This document shows, one piece after another, positions 1-8,367 of a stretch of 55,643 bases of DNA. The notes under the pieces are model-generated. The model did no database searches, was not told where the DNA came from, and saw nothing but the letters and a program-made list of their open reading frames with translations. Both the position numbers and the translations under genes were made by a program. The DNA is from an uncultured Bacillota bacterium. GTDB lineage: Bacteria > Bacillota > Clostridia > Peptostreptococcales > Anaerovoracaceae. Position 1 is the stretch's first letter. Each line of letters opens with the position of its first letter. The stretch spans positions 1 through 55,643 of the forward strand of contig CAUDEQ010000005.1 of assembly GCA_958448635.1 (NCBI GenBank), in the 5' to 3' direction.

Positions 1-71
1 GCAGCTTAAAATATTATGCAGGATGAGCAATTTACACCACATTTTGGACTTGACCTTATGTAGTGATGATT

Positions 72-286
72 TGTGGAATTTCATGCTTTTTTCCTCCTCT
101 CAGAGAGCGGTTTCCACAGCGACTGGAAATTGACCCTACAATCTGTGGAAAATAATACGGATTTCTTCAATATTTTCCACAAATCATCGGAATGTCAACC
201 CCCACCTGTGGAATCGACCATATTTTATGGGCTGATTTTCATTGATTTTCCACGGATATGCCTTACTGCAACAGTGATTCGTGGAA
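72..286. repeat. Array of TTCCACA/TGTGGAA inverted half-sites
   Basis: Seven half-sites alternate in orientation, starting at 72, 112, 144, 175, 207, 248 and 280. Six of them pair into three units of exactly 39 bp (112-150, 175-213, 248-286), each with 25 bp between 7-bp half-sites. The third unit carries the matched change TTCCACG/CGTGGAA. Unit starts are 63 and 73 bp apart. A 14-bp inverted repeat also links 65-78 with 175-188. Two half-sites fit the relaxed DnaA-box form TTTTCCACA (144-152 reverse, 173-181 forward), but the pairing geometry is shared with other repeats in this window. No credible gene lies in 1-614. Confidence 0.75.
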
Positions 287-370
287 TATTATATCAATGG
301 ATAAATTGAGCTGAGAACCCTGCTATGATGGATATTCCTTAAGGTATGACAAATGCAGGCTGGTGTGTGT

Positions 371-504
371 TTTCATCCGGCAGCATAAAATATCAGCACC
401 TAGGATGAAAACCGGCGCAAGAGAAAGCAAAAACAGGGAGCACAAGCGAAGGGTTGCAGCGACTTTTCATCCAAAACAGCTGACACACATGCCTTAGGAT
501 GAAA
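371..504. repeat. Two 40-bp TTTCATCC-N24-GGATGAAA units
   Basis: Units lie at 371-410 and 465-504. Each has an 8-bp TTTCATCC, 24 bp, then GGATGAAA, and total length is exactly 40 bp in both. The 24-bp cores are unrelated to each other and to those of the copies near 52 kb, so the half-sites and length are conserved rather than the whole sequence. They lie between the TTCCACA array and the EamA transporter gene. Confidence 0.8.
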
Positions 505-620
505 AATGACCTCCAAGAGAAAAATATTGTATTTCCATATTGATATAATCGCAAAAAAAGATAAAATATGTTTGTGACCGAGGTAATATACGCAATAAAC
601 GTAACATTAGAGGCTTGAAA

Positions 621-1568
621 ATGAACCCTGACAAAAGAACAATGAAATCAGACAAAAGAACAAAAAATGAATTATATCTGCTGCTTCCTGTCCTGGCCGG
701 AGTGTGCTGGGGCTCGGGAGGTCTGTTTGTCAGACCTCTGGCTGACGCCGGCCTTGATCTGACCACCATTATTTTTTCAAAATCGGCGCTGGGAATACCT
801 GTGACCATCATCGCCATACTGCTGACAGGCAGGGAGGCTTTCAAGGTGAAGGCTGCGGATCTTCCGGCTGTAGTGGGTGCGGGAATCTTCGGTATCCTTC
901 TGCTTTCGTATGCATACAACGCTGCTGTGCTTATGCTGAGCCTTTCTCTGGCATCAATATTGCTGTGCACAGCTCCGATATTCGTGCTTATATTGGGAAG
1001 GATAATATTCGGGGAGAGGATCACGAAAACCAAGATCATCTGCATGATAGTCGCCTTTTCGGGATGCGGTATGATGTGCGGCCTGTTGGAAACGGGAGGG
1101 ATTTCGTGGAGCATGGTTGGCATCATTATCGGAATTGCATCAGCTGTGGCCAACGGTATGTATACGATAGTTTCGAAGGTGGCCACATCGAAGGGATACG
1201 GTCCGTATACCATATATCTGTATTCCTTCCTGTTTATCGCCATAATATTGATACCGTTTACGGATTTCGGGGCAATGGCAGACTATCTTAAAGCAGAACC
1301 TCTTGAGGCAACATTTGTATACTGGGGATATCTGCTGATAACCTCGTTTGTACCTGGAATCTGCTACACGATGTCCATAAAGCATTGCGAGGCAGGCAAA
1401 ACAGCGATACTGGCGTCGGGCAGCGAGCCTGTATCGGCAATGATGTTCGGCATATTTTTTTACAGCGAGATTCCGTCAATAACGGGGGTCGCAGGTATGG
1501 TACTCACCATCGTCGCCCTTGCGATACTGGTGAAGTCGGACGGCGAGGAAAGGCTTGCAATGCCTTGA
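621..1568 (+). CDS. EamA/DMT family transporter
   Basis: A 315-residue integral membrane protein of the drug/metabolite transporter superfamily. The sequence alternates about ten hydrophobic segments from residue ~16 to ~308. It includes the early EamA signature GVCWGSGGLFVRPLAD and a second related half starting near residue 155, consistent with the duplicated EamA fold. Such proteins export or take up small metabolites across the cytoplasmic membrane; the substrate cannot be read from sequence. I chose ATG 621 over TTG 615, two codons upstream, because AGAGG at 609-613 is correctly spaced only for 621. It appears monocistronic, ending about 100 bp before the MoxR gene. Confidence 0.85.
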   Translation: MNPDKRTMKSDKRTKNELYLLLPVLAGVCWGSGGLFVRPLADAGLDLTTIIFSKSALGIPVTIIAILLTGREAFKVKAADLPAVVGAGIFGILLLSYAYNAAVLMLSLSLASILLCTAPIFVLILGRIIFGERITKTKIICMIVAFSGCGMMCGLLETGGISWSMVGIIIGIASAVANGMYTIVSKVATSKGYGPYTIYLYSFLFIAIILIPFTDFGAMADYLKAEPLEATFVYWGYLLITSFVPGICYTMSIKHCEAGKTAILASGSEPVSAMMFGIFFYSEIPSITGVAGMVLTIVALAILVKSDGEERLAMP

Positions 1569-1669
1569 GCACAGCAGGGCGGGCAACAGTGATGCCGATG
1601 CATAAAAAGTTGCTTCAACGCACAGCTGACAACAGATTTTAATATATTTACCAGAGAAAAGGAGTCCAT

Positions 1670-2503
1670 ATGACAATTACGGAAGCAAAGGGCAGGTTCA
1701 GCGGAACCGACGAATATATTATCAACGATGAACTGATGATGACTGTCAATATCGCCATCAGTATGAACAAGCCGCTGCTGGTGAAGGGCGAGCCGGGAAC
1801 AGGCAAGACTGCGCTGGCGGAGGCAGTTGCAAAGGCTCTGAACAAGGAGCTCATCGTATGGAGCATCAAGTCCACGACCAAGGCTCAGGACGGACTGTAC
1901 CAGTACGATGTGGTGAGGAGGCTATATGACAGCGAGCTGGGCAACGAGGGAGTCGACGATATAAAGAAATACATCAAGCTGGGGAAGATAGGCGAGGCAT
2001 TTACGTCGGAAAACCAGTGCGTTTTACTCATCGACGAGATAGACAAGGCAGATTTGGAATTCCCCAACGATTTGCTGTGGGAGCTGGACAGGATGGAATT
2101 TTACATACCTGAGACGGACGAGACGATAAAGGCCGTCAGCCCGCCTGTGGTGATCATAACCTCCAATGCGGAAAAAGAGCTGCCTGACGCATTCCTGCGC
2201 AGGTGCGCTTTCCATTATATAGATTTCCCCGACGAGGAGCTGATGCGCCGGATAGTGCTGGCATATTATCCCGACATCGAGGAAAAGCTGGTGGAACAAG
2301 TGCTGGACGCCTTCTTCTACGTGAGGGAGTATTTTGAGCTGAAGAAAAAACCCAGCACCAGTGAGCTTCTGGACTGGATAAGCGCCCTGAAGCTCAGCGG
2401 TCTTTCCACCGACAATCTGCGAAACGAGCTGCCGCTCATAGGCTTCCTCCTCAAGAAGGACGAAGACAGGGAGGCAGTCAAAGGCTTCGGAGGACTCAGA
2501 TAA
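1670..2503 (+). CDS. MoxR-like AAA+ ATPase
   Basis: A 277-residue AAA+ ATPase of the MoxR/CoxD type. Visible motifs are Walker A GEPGTGKT (residue ~41), Walker B LLIDEIDKAD and an arginine-containing segment DAFLRRCAF. MoxR proteins act as chaperone-like ATPases that insert cofactors or mature complexes together with a VWA-domain partner. The start ATG follows AAAAGGAG with good spacing. Its stop codon overlaps the start of the VWA gene by one base, so the two are almost certainly co-translated. The target complex is not evident; no molybdenum or CO-dehydrogenase genes are in the window. Confidence 0.9.
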   Translation: MTITEAKGRFSGTDEYIINDELMMTVNIAISMNKPLLVKGEPGTGKTALAEAVAKALNKELIVWSIKSTTKAQDGLYQYDVVRRLYDSELGNEGVDDIKKYIKLGKIGEAFTSENQCVLLIDEIDKADLEFPNDLLWELDRMEFYIPETDETIKAVSPPVVIITSNAEKELPDAFLRRCAFHYIDFPDEELMRRIVLAYYPDIEEKLVEQVLDAFFYVREYFELKKKPSTSELLDWISALKLSGLSTDNLRNELPLIGFLLKKDEDREAVKGFGGLR

Positions 2504-3606
2504 TGTTTCTTCCTTTTTTGCTGTACCTCCGACAGGGAGGAATGAAAATTTCCATGAAGGACTGGCTTTCTCTGATAGAAGCTCTGCAGATGGGACTTCA
2601 CGGACAGAGTTTGAGGGGCTTTTTCGTGATGAGCAGATCGCTGCTGGTGAAGACAGAGGCAGACCTGGACAAGTACGAGGAGCTGTTTTACAGGTATTTC
2701 GGCGGGATTTCTTCGGAGAGCCTGGAGAAGGAGCTGGCGAGGCTTTCCGATGATATGCAAAGGGCAGGTCACATTTTTGCGGACTATATGGAAAAGAAGG
2801 ACATGGACCTCAATGTGCTGAGGAGTCTCATGGAAAGCCGCCTGGCGGCGGTGGAGGCCGGAGCTGGCGAGGACGCCGGCATCAGGCTCGGTGAGGCGGC
2901 CGGAAGCATGGTGCAGGGAGCAGGTGGAAAATCGGTGATCCATGCTCGTGGCGACAGGAGATTCAGAGACTGGCGAACCGACTGCACCATCGAATCGAGA
3001 CAGTTCCAGATGGCCTTCAGACTGCTGCGTGAGCTGTCACGCAAGCTGGAAAGCAGCGAGGAAGAGCTGGATATAGCCGGAACCGTCGAGCATACCTGCA
3101 GGAGAGGAGGTATCCTCGATATCAGAATGCAGCCACCAAGGAAAAACAGACTGAAGCTGATGGTGCTGATAGATTCAGGCGGTTCCATGAAGCCGTACGA
3201 GGAGCTTTGCAGTCTGCTGTTTCAGTCTCTTAACAAGGCCAATACATTTTCGGATTTAAGAATCTATTATTTTCATAACTGCCTTGAGGGCGAGGTGTAC
3301 AAGGACCCGTCAATAAATCCTGATGAAACCGTCAAAAGCGACTGGGTGCTGAGAAACATTTCGGGAGATTACAAGGTCATCTTCGTGGGCGATGCAGACA
3401 TGTCCATGAACGAGCTGGAAATGAAGTGGTTCAGCAAATTCAGGGAGAAATACAGAGCTGTGGTGTGGCTTCACCCTCAGGAGAGAGAGGAAAACGCAGC
3501 GTGGATGCCTGAATCCTTCGTGAAAATAGAAGAGCTTTTTCCCATGTACAGGCTGTCGATAGACGGACTCAAGGACGGCATGTACCGGCTGATGAAGGGA
3601 AACTGA
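2503..3606 (+). CDS. VWA-domain protein, CoxE type (MoxR partner)
   Basis: A 367-residue protein whose N-terminus (MFLPFLLYLRQGG) is typical of CoxE/COG3825 proteins. A C-terminal von Willebrand A domain starts near residue 218. The metal-site motif reads IDSGGSM instead of the usual DxSxS, a variant I recall from this family. A GGAGGA ribosome site at 2488-2494 supports the start that overlaps the MoxR stop. An internal ATG at 2542 has its own purine stretch, but that would be only one base away. Expected role: metal-dependent adaptor working with the upstream AAA+ ATPase. No signal peptide or membrane segment is apparent, so probably cytoplasmic. Confidence 0.88.
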   Translation: MFLPFLLYLRQGGMKISMKDWLSLIEALQMGLHGQSLRGFFVMSRSLLVKTEADLDKYEELFYRYFGGISSESLEKELARLSDDMQRAGHIFADYMEKKDMDLNVLRSLMESRLAAVEAGAGEDAGIRLGEAAGSMVQGAGGKSVIHARGDRRFRDWRTDCTIESRQFQMAFRLLRELSRKLESSEEELDIAGTVEHTCRRGGILDIRMQPPRKNRLKLMVLIDSGGSMKPYEELCSLLFQSLNKANTFSDLRIYYFHNCLEGEVYKDPSINPDETVKSDWVLRNISGDYKVIFVGDADMSMNELEMKWFSKFREKYRAVVWLHPQEREENAAWMPESFVKIEELFPMYRLSIDGLKDGMYRLMKGN

Positions 3607-3654
3607 CGGAAACTGACGGCTGCAGCGGAGAACTCAGGGGATTTAAGATAAATC

Positions 3655-3824
3655 TTGACAAAGGAATACAAGTCATGTAAGCTGTATGTGAAGACGAGTT
3701 GCAGAGTGGCTCGGCTTAATGGATCTACAGCTCGACCACATATAGTTGGCGAAGAAAGAAGAGGATCATCAGATCGGCTTTGATCGCGACTGACACAAAG
3801 TTAGTTTTGTGAAGGTCGTTTTTT
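3655..3824 (+). ncRNA. Candidate small RNA 1 with terminator
   Basis: A TTGACA at 3655-3660 with a weak TAAGCT at 3678-3683 could start a transcript near 3690. The core at 3758-3782 reads GAAGAG, a GATC-atca-GATC hairpin, then GGCTTTG. A terminator hairpin follows at 3787-3818 with a T run to 3824. The same core recurs at 4491-4515 with a different but still paired stem (GACT/AGTC), which supports a real RNA structure. No open reading frame follows the terminator closely, so it is more likely a small RNA than an attenuator. I cannot match it to a known riboswitch class. Confidence 0.55.
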
Positions 3825-3954
3825 GTTAGCCGGGAAATGAGCAATTCGCAGATGACACGGCGAAGAGGCAGCAAAGACTGCAGGCGGATATCTGACAGCA
3901 TGATTTATTTTATATGTGAATACAGCCTGCAGGTGAGATGTGGATAATTTCGGG

Positions 3955-4130
3955 AATCTCAAAAATTTGATAAGAATATAGCCAATTGGAGGTTATTCGG
4001 GCATTAGCTGCTTAAAACTCTCCAAACCGGCCATCATACATCGGCTATTTTGAGATTTTGCTTCTCGAAGCTCCCTGAAAACCGCCGAAAAGTAACAAAA
4101 CAGCAGGTTTGCATGGGATATTTGGAGGTT
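3955..4130. repeat. Dispersed 176-bp element, copy 1
   Basis: Three inverted-repeat units start at 3955, 4017 and 4090. Half-sites are of the type AATCTC(C)AAA and TTTTGAGATT or TTGGAGGTT. The same order, offsets (62 and 73 bp) and much of the sequence recur at 22828-23003, including AAGTAACAAAA at the third unit. The middle unit has an inner hairpin (GCC...GGC). Three 13-bp tandem copies related to AGCCAATACCTGA follow at about 4139-4177. Confidence 0.7.
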
Positions 4131-4286
4131 TTTTCCGAAGCCAATATCCTAAGCCAACACCTGAAGCCAATACCTGAAAACAATAAAGGCAATATCGGTG
4201 AAGTCCATCGCCGATTAACGATGGGCGAGGCGGCTTTACCGTTGCATGAGGGCTCAGCTCCTCATAATACAAAATAATAATTACAG

Positions 4287-4322
4287 CAAAGGTCCGGCCC
4301 TGTGGCCGGGTCTTTGTTTTTT
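4287..4322 (+). terminator. Intrinsic terminator
   Basis: The stem CAAAG-gt-CCGGCC pairs with GGCCGG-gt-CTTTG and is followed by six T. It sits at the end of a hairpin-rich stretch (4190-4270) with no convincing gene, so it may end another untranslated RNA. Confidence 0.75.
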
Positions 4323-4362
4323 GATGCCTTCCACGCATGGGGCAGCTTCCGGTGCAAAGAGA

Positions 4363-4556
4363 TTGACAAGCACAAAGAAATTCTATAAAATGATAACAGG
4401 ATTCTGATTATATATTCGATTGATATTTGGTCGGAGTCACGGCAGCACAAGGTAATAATATGTCATTCACGGTTGCTGATTTGGTACGATGAAGAGGACT
4501 TCACAGTCGGCTTTGTATGACCAATGCAAAACGCAGGTTTTGCATTGGTCTTTTTT
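4363..4556 (+). ncRNA. Candidate small RNA 2 with promoter and terminator
   Basis: A clear promoter (TTGACA 4363-4368, 17-bp spacer, TAAAAT 4386-4391) predicts a start near 4398. A stem GCAGC/GTTGC precedes the core at 4491-4515: GAAGAG, hairpin GACT-tcac-AGTC, GGCTTTG. A strong terminator at 4519-4550 (ACCAATGCAAA/TTTTGCATTGGT) is followed by six T. The core matches the candidate at 3758-3782 with compensatory stem changes. Length would be about 160 nt. Function and class are unknown. Confidence 0.6.
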
Positions 4557-4908
4557 GTTCCATGGGGAAAATACATGCGGGGGAAAATACGCATGCTATA
4601 TGACAGGGGCATCATGAGGGTTTGATTTTGAAAATCAGAGAGGCCGTCTGTGCTCTGAAGCTAAAAGGACGCATACGGCATGATGTGTGCAGCGCATGAG
4701 ATATGATGCGTGCCGACCCGGGACAATTCTTAAAATCAGCGGGCCATCGTTGTTGTTTCGGAAAAATCCTGCAGGATAATGCCTGCCGGGCTTTTCGATA
4801 TATGGGCGAAGGCTGCCGGGAGGCGAAGAATCCGCCTGAGCAGCATTTTCAATCATTTTTATGCGGTAAAGCGCAATTATTCCAATTACGTTTTAAGGAG
4901 GTAAGAAC
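4557..4908. other. Non-coding stretch before permease gene
   Basis: I see no gene here. An 11-bp direct repeat GGGGAAAATAC occurs twice around 4565-4590. A short open frame from 4703 lacks any recognisable similarity and is probably chance. The end carries the strong ribosome site of the permease. Confidence 0.5.
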
Positions 4909-6579
4909 ATGTCACAACAACAAGCAAGAGTGGCAGAGGTCGGCGAGCATGGGCTTAAAAAAGTCAATCTGAAGACCTCGACGGTAGTGTTCATGATTTT
5001 CTGTCTTGTATCTGCCGGTTGCTTCGGTATCGAGGAAATGATACCTGAGTGCGGTCCGGGACTGACCATCGTGATGCTGTGCGTACTGCCGTTGATCTGG
5101 GCATCGCCTTTCGGACTGGTAGCTTCCGAGCTTGGATCGGTAAGACCGCAGGAGGGCGGATATTACAAATGGGTCCAGGAAGGACTTGGAGAGTTCTGGG
5201 GCTTTCAGGCAGGCTGGTGGAGAACCATTTCCATCTACATAGATAACGTATCATACGTTATACTGGCAGGCGGATACGCTGCAGGTCAGTGGGAATTCAC
5301 CTATGTTCAGGAATTCATATTCAAGGCGGCGATGATACTGATATTCACATTCGTAAACCTGATGGGAATGAAGGAGATCGGCTCTGTCAGCACTGTGCTT
5401 TCCATTCTCGTAATGGTGGCATTTGCCATGGTGGCTGTATGCGGATTCATGAACTGGGGCGAAGGACAGAACATTTCATTCCAGATGACAGCATATGAGG
5501 CTGAGGGAATCGGCGACTGGTTCTTCCTGATTGCAGGCGGAATCTCTGTAGGCATGTGGATGTATTCCGGATACGAATCAATGTCCACCATCGCAGGGGA
5601 AGTAAAAAATCCGCAGGTAATACCTAAGGCGACACTCATCACAATACCGCTTATAACCTTGACATACGTCATTCCTACAGTTGCAGGACTTGGCTCCATA
5701 GGAATGTGGGATATGTGGGGACCTGACGGAGACGGCATAGGCTACGGCAGCGTGCTTACGGAATTCTGGGGACCTGCCTTCGGACTGTTCTTCGTAGTCA
5801 TAGCTATACTGGCTCAATGTTCCATTTTCAACACATACATAGCATCGGGCTCAAGGGGATTCTTCTCCCTGGCAGATGATTATCTGGCTCCGCCTATCCT
5901 CGTGAGGGTAAGCAAAAAGCGCGGAGTTCCGTCTGTCGCCATATGGAGCATAGCGATATTCTCGCTGTTGTTCTGCATGGTTCCTTTCGGCTTCATAATA
6001 ATCCTGGATGTATCGCTGCTGATATCATCCTATGTACTGGTATTTATTTCGGCGATGATACTGAGAAGAAAGATTCCTGAGGAGGAATACAAGTTCAAGA
6101 TACCGGGAGGAATGGGCGTTCTGACTGTAATATGCATAATTCCGATCTGCGTAGCAGCCTTAGCATTTCTCATCAACGGCTCCGACTACTTCCTGGGAGG
6201 AATGGTAGGACTGATATCCGGCCCTGTGCTTTACATAATATGGAGGCGACGCTACGGCGGGCTTACCAGAAAGGACCCTGAAATGTTCCCCGGCAACCCA
6301 AGGACAGGACTTGCAGTGGGTGACATCAAGAGGATATCGGTGCTGTGCACCATCTTCTCGGTGATGAATATTATCGCCTGTTTCTTCATGCCATGGTATG
6401 AAGCATGGGGAGACCCGGAGAACGGTTGGGAATCCTCGGACTACTTTGACGGACTGCTTTCCGGCATGGATGTCAACGTCATACTTACTGCCATACATAC
6501 CGGCTTATATATCGTGACTGCCGTTTCCGTCATAGGAGCGATAGTGACCTTCCTGATGTCGAAAAAAGTCGAAGAATAG
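4909..6579 (+). CDS. APC family amino acid permease
   Basis: A 556-residue polytopic membrane protein of the amino acid-polyamine-organocation superfamily. The first helix region carries the family-like FCLVSAGCFGIEEMIPECGPG, and about twelve to fourteen hydrophobic segments follow to the C-terminus. A conspicuous strong ribosome site (TTAAGGAGGTAAG) precedes the ATG. Substrate is not readable; related proteins move amino acids by symport or antiport. It stands alone after a long non-coding region and is followed by a two-component system that may sense a related compound, which is inference from position only. A 9-bp inverted repeat AAAGGCATA/TATGCCTTT at 6611-6640 lies just after it. Confidence 0.88.
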   Translation: MSQQQARVAEVGEHGLKKVNLKTSTVVFMIFCLVSAGCFGIEEMIPECGPGLTIVMLCVLPLIWASPFGLVASELGSVRPQEGGYYKWVQEGLGEFWGFQAGWWRTISIYIDNVSYVILAGGYAAGQWEFTYVQEFIFKAAMILIFTFVNLMGMKEIGSVSTVLSILVMVAFAMVAVCGFMNWGEGQNISFQMTAYEAEGIGDWFFLIAGGISVGMWMYSGYESMSTIAGEVKNPQVIPKATLITIPLITLTYVIPTVAGLGSIGMWDMWGPDGDGIGYGSVLTEFWGPAFGLFFVVIAILAQCSIFNTYIASGSRGFFSLADDYLAPPILVRVSKKRGVPSVAIWSIAIFSLLFCMVPFGFIIILDVSLLISSYVLVFISAMILRRKIPEEEYKFKIPGGMGVLTVICIIPICVAALAFLINGSDYFLGGMVGLISGPVLYIIWRRRYGGLTRKDPEMFPGNPRTGLAVGDIKRISVLCTIFSVMNIIACFFMPWYEAWGDPENGWESSDYFDGLLSGMDVNVILTAIHTGLYIVTAVSVIGAIVTFLMSKKVEE

Positions 6580-6610
6580 ATAAAACCCATTTTAAAAATA
6601 CCTTGAAGGT

Positions 6611-6640
6611 AAAGGCATATCCGGATTCGGGTATGCCTTT
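6611..6640 (+). terminator. Possible weak terminator
   Basis: AAAGGCATA and TATGCCTTT form a 9-bp stem after the permease gene. The following bases are not T-rich, so termination is uncertain. Confidence 0.4.
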
Positions 6641-6669
6641 GCGGTATATGATGATATAATGGACACAAT

Positions 6670-8367
6670 ATGAAAAAGTCGATAAACAGGATAATTACAA
6701 TAGCCGCATTATGTTTTTTCATTGTGGTATGCATATTTGTGGGTGCGGATATCGTCAAGAGCAGGCAGAGCAGCCTTCAGCAGGCCGGCAGCAGCCTGTC
6801 GTATATGAGTGAAAACTGCGCCGATGAGTTCAGCGCCATATTCGATAATGCCGATATGATGGTGAACGATATCAGCAGCATCGTCGAGGAGACGATTCTT
6901 GTAAGCCAGGTACTTGCGGAGAGCCGCAAAGGAGATGAAAGCCTGGAACAGCTGAGAACTCTTGTCAGCCAGATCACAGCTCACTCAAAATATCCCATAA
7001 GCATTTACCTGACCTTCAATCCCGAATATTTCAGAGAGGATATATGGTATGTAAAGGGGCTGGATGATGAGGTAAGGGATCTGTCTGTCAATGGAGAGGC
7101 CATTGAGGAATGGCTGAAGGAGTGGAACGATGAAAAGTACAACTACGAGTCGTTTTTCAGGGATTCCGTTGAAGCAGGCGATATGTGGTATGAGGCGGGC
7201 TACGACCCCGATATCCAATGGGAAGTGGTATCAAGGACCAAGGCAGTATACGATAAGGAGGACAGGCTGATAGGTATCGTCGGAGCCGATGTGTATCTGG
7301 GAGATATATCCGGAAGGCTTGAGGGGATCGATGAAAAGACAGGAGGCGAATCTGCCGTCCTGAATTCCGACGGCGTCATCATTGCCGGAGACAGCATCAC
7401 AGCAGCTGAGGACAGAAGCGGAGACTGGATATATGCCGAATCCGCCATAGGAGACTTGTGGACCGTGGTGCTGAGACAGCCTGTTTCCGTGGCTGTAGGC
7501 TCCATGGGAAAGACCATCGTAAGTACGGTCATAATAGGAGCAATGATAGGGCTGGTGCTGGTGCTGATAATAGCCTTTGCATACAGGAAGCATGCGAAGC
7601 CCATAATACGCGAATTTGAGGAAAAGGACGTGCTTCTGATAAATCAGGCACGCCAGGCACAGCTGGGTGAGATGGTGGGCAATATAGCACATCAGCTGAA
7701 GCAGCCGCTCAACGGAGTGAACATGGCTCTTTCCAATCTCAGTGAGGACTACGGGCGTGATATGCCTCCCGATGAGCAGAACGAGTTCGAAGCCCGCATA
7801 GCGAGGATAAAGAGCAGGATAAGCGGCATGTCGGATACCGTGGACGACTTCATGCACTTCCTCAGGCCTGAGAAGGAAAAGTGCAGCTTTTCCGTAAAAG
7901 AGGCAATACAGGGAGTCATGACGATGATGGAGGAAAGCCTTCATATAGACGCCATACGGAGCGAAATAACAGGCGAGGATTTTTGCATAAGAGGATATAA
8001 AAACGAATTCGCCCAATGCATCTTCAATCTCCTGGACAATGCCAGAGACGCCGTGAGAAACAGGGCGGATCGCCTTATAACCATAAGGCTGGACAAGGAA
8101 GAGAAGGACAGGCTGGGGCGCATCAGCGTCATCAACAACGGAGAAGCTATAGATGGAGAGCTGATGGAAAGCATCTTCGAGCTTTATTTCACCACCAAGG
8201 AGGACTCGGGAGGAACGGGAATAGGCCTTTACATGACCAGGGGAATCATCGAGGAACACTTCGGCGGCAGAATAGAATGTGAGAATATCAGCGGAGGCGT
8301 ATGCTTCAGTATATTCATACCAATGGCAGTGGAAGAAAATGACGACAGAGGGAAACAGCATGGATAA
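6670..8367 (+). CDS. Membrane sensor histidine kinase with extracytoplasmic Cache-like domain
   Basis: A 565-residue kinase. Transmembrane segments lie at about residues 8-27 and 283-305. The ~255 residues between them resemble a double-Cache sensor, ending in typical strands (GIVGADVYLGDI, SAVLNSDGVIIAG). The H-box is NIAHQLKQPL with His ~341, the N-box NLLDNARDAV near 453, and the G-box GGTGIGLYM near 514. It is a HisKA/HATPase_c kinase of the group that also includes C4-dicarboxylate sensors. No ribosome site is evident, and TATAAT at 6655-6660 is only 10 bp before the ATG, so the message may be leaderless or the start may be wrong. It overlaps the response regulator gene by 8 bp. Confidence 0.88.
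   Translation: MKKSINRIITIAALCFFIVVCIFVGADIVKSRQSSLQQAGSSLSYMSENCADEFSAIFDNADMMVNDISSIVEETILVSQVLAESRKGDESLEQLRTLVSQITAHSKYPISIYLTFNPEYFREDIWYVKGLDDEVRDLSVNGEAIEEWLKEWNDEKYNYESFFRDSVEAGDMWYEAGYDPDIQWEVVSRTKAVYDKEDRLIGIVGADVYLGDISGRLEGIDEKTGGESAVLNSDGVIIAGDSITAAEDRSGDWIYAESAIGDLWTVVLRQPVSVAVGSMGKTIVSTVIIGAMIGLVLVLIIAFAYRKHAKPIIREFEEKDVLLINQARQAQLGEMVGNIAHQLKQPLNGVNMALSNLSEDYGRDMPPDEQNEFEARIARIKSRISGMSDTVDDFMHFLRPEKEKCSFSVKEAIQGVMTMMEESLHIDAIRSEITGEDFCIRGYKNEFAQCIFNLLDNARDAVRNRADRLITIRLDKEEKDRLGRISVINNGEAIDGELMESIFELYFTTKEDSGGTGIGLYMTRGIIEEHFGGRIECENISGGVCFSIFIPMAVEENDDRGKQHG

Noticed and set aside
72..286. Replication origin or DnaA-box cluster
   Set aside because: Only two of seven sites fit even the relaxed DnaA consensus, no dnaA/dnaN gene is present, and other repeats share the geometry with different half-sites. 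Kept as an alternative reading only.
73..309. 78-residue open frame on the plus strand
   Set aside because: It coincides with the TTCCACA inverted-repeat array, has no ribosome site and resembles no protein family.
3939..3947. Perfect DnaA box TGTGGATAA
   Set aside because: A single isolated 9-mer in 55 kb is not meaningful without a cluster or replication genes.
4050..4277. 75-residue open frame overlapping the dispersed repeat
   Set aside because: It has no ribosome site, overlaps hairpins and a repeat, and shows no recognisable protein features.
4703..4972. 89-residue open frame overlapping the permease start
   Set aside because: It runs out of frame into the strongly supported permease gene and lacks a ribosome site and similarity.
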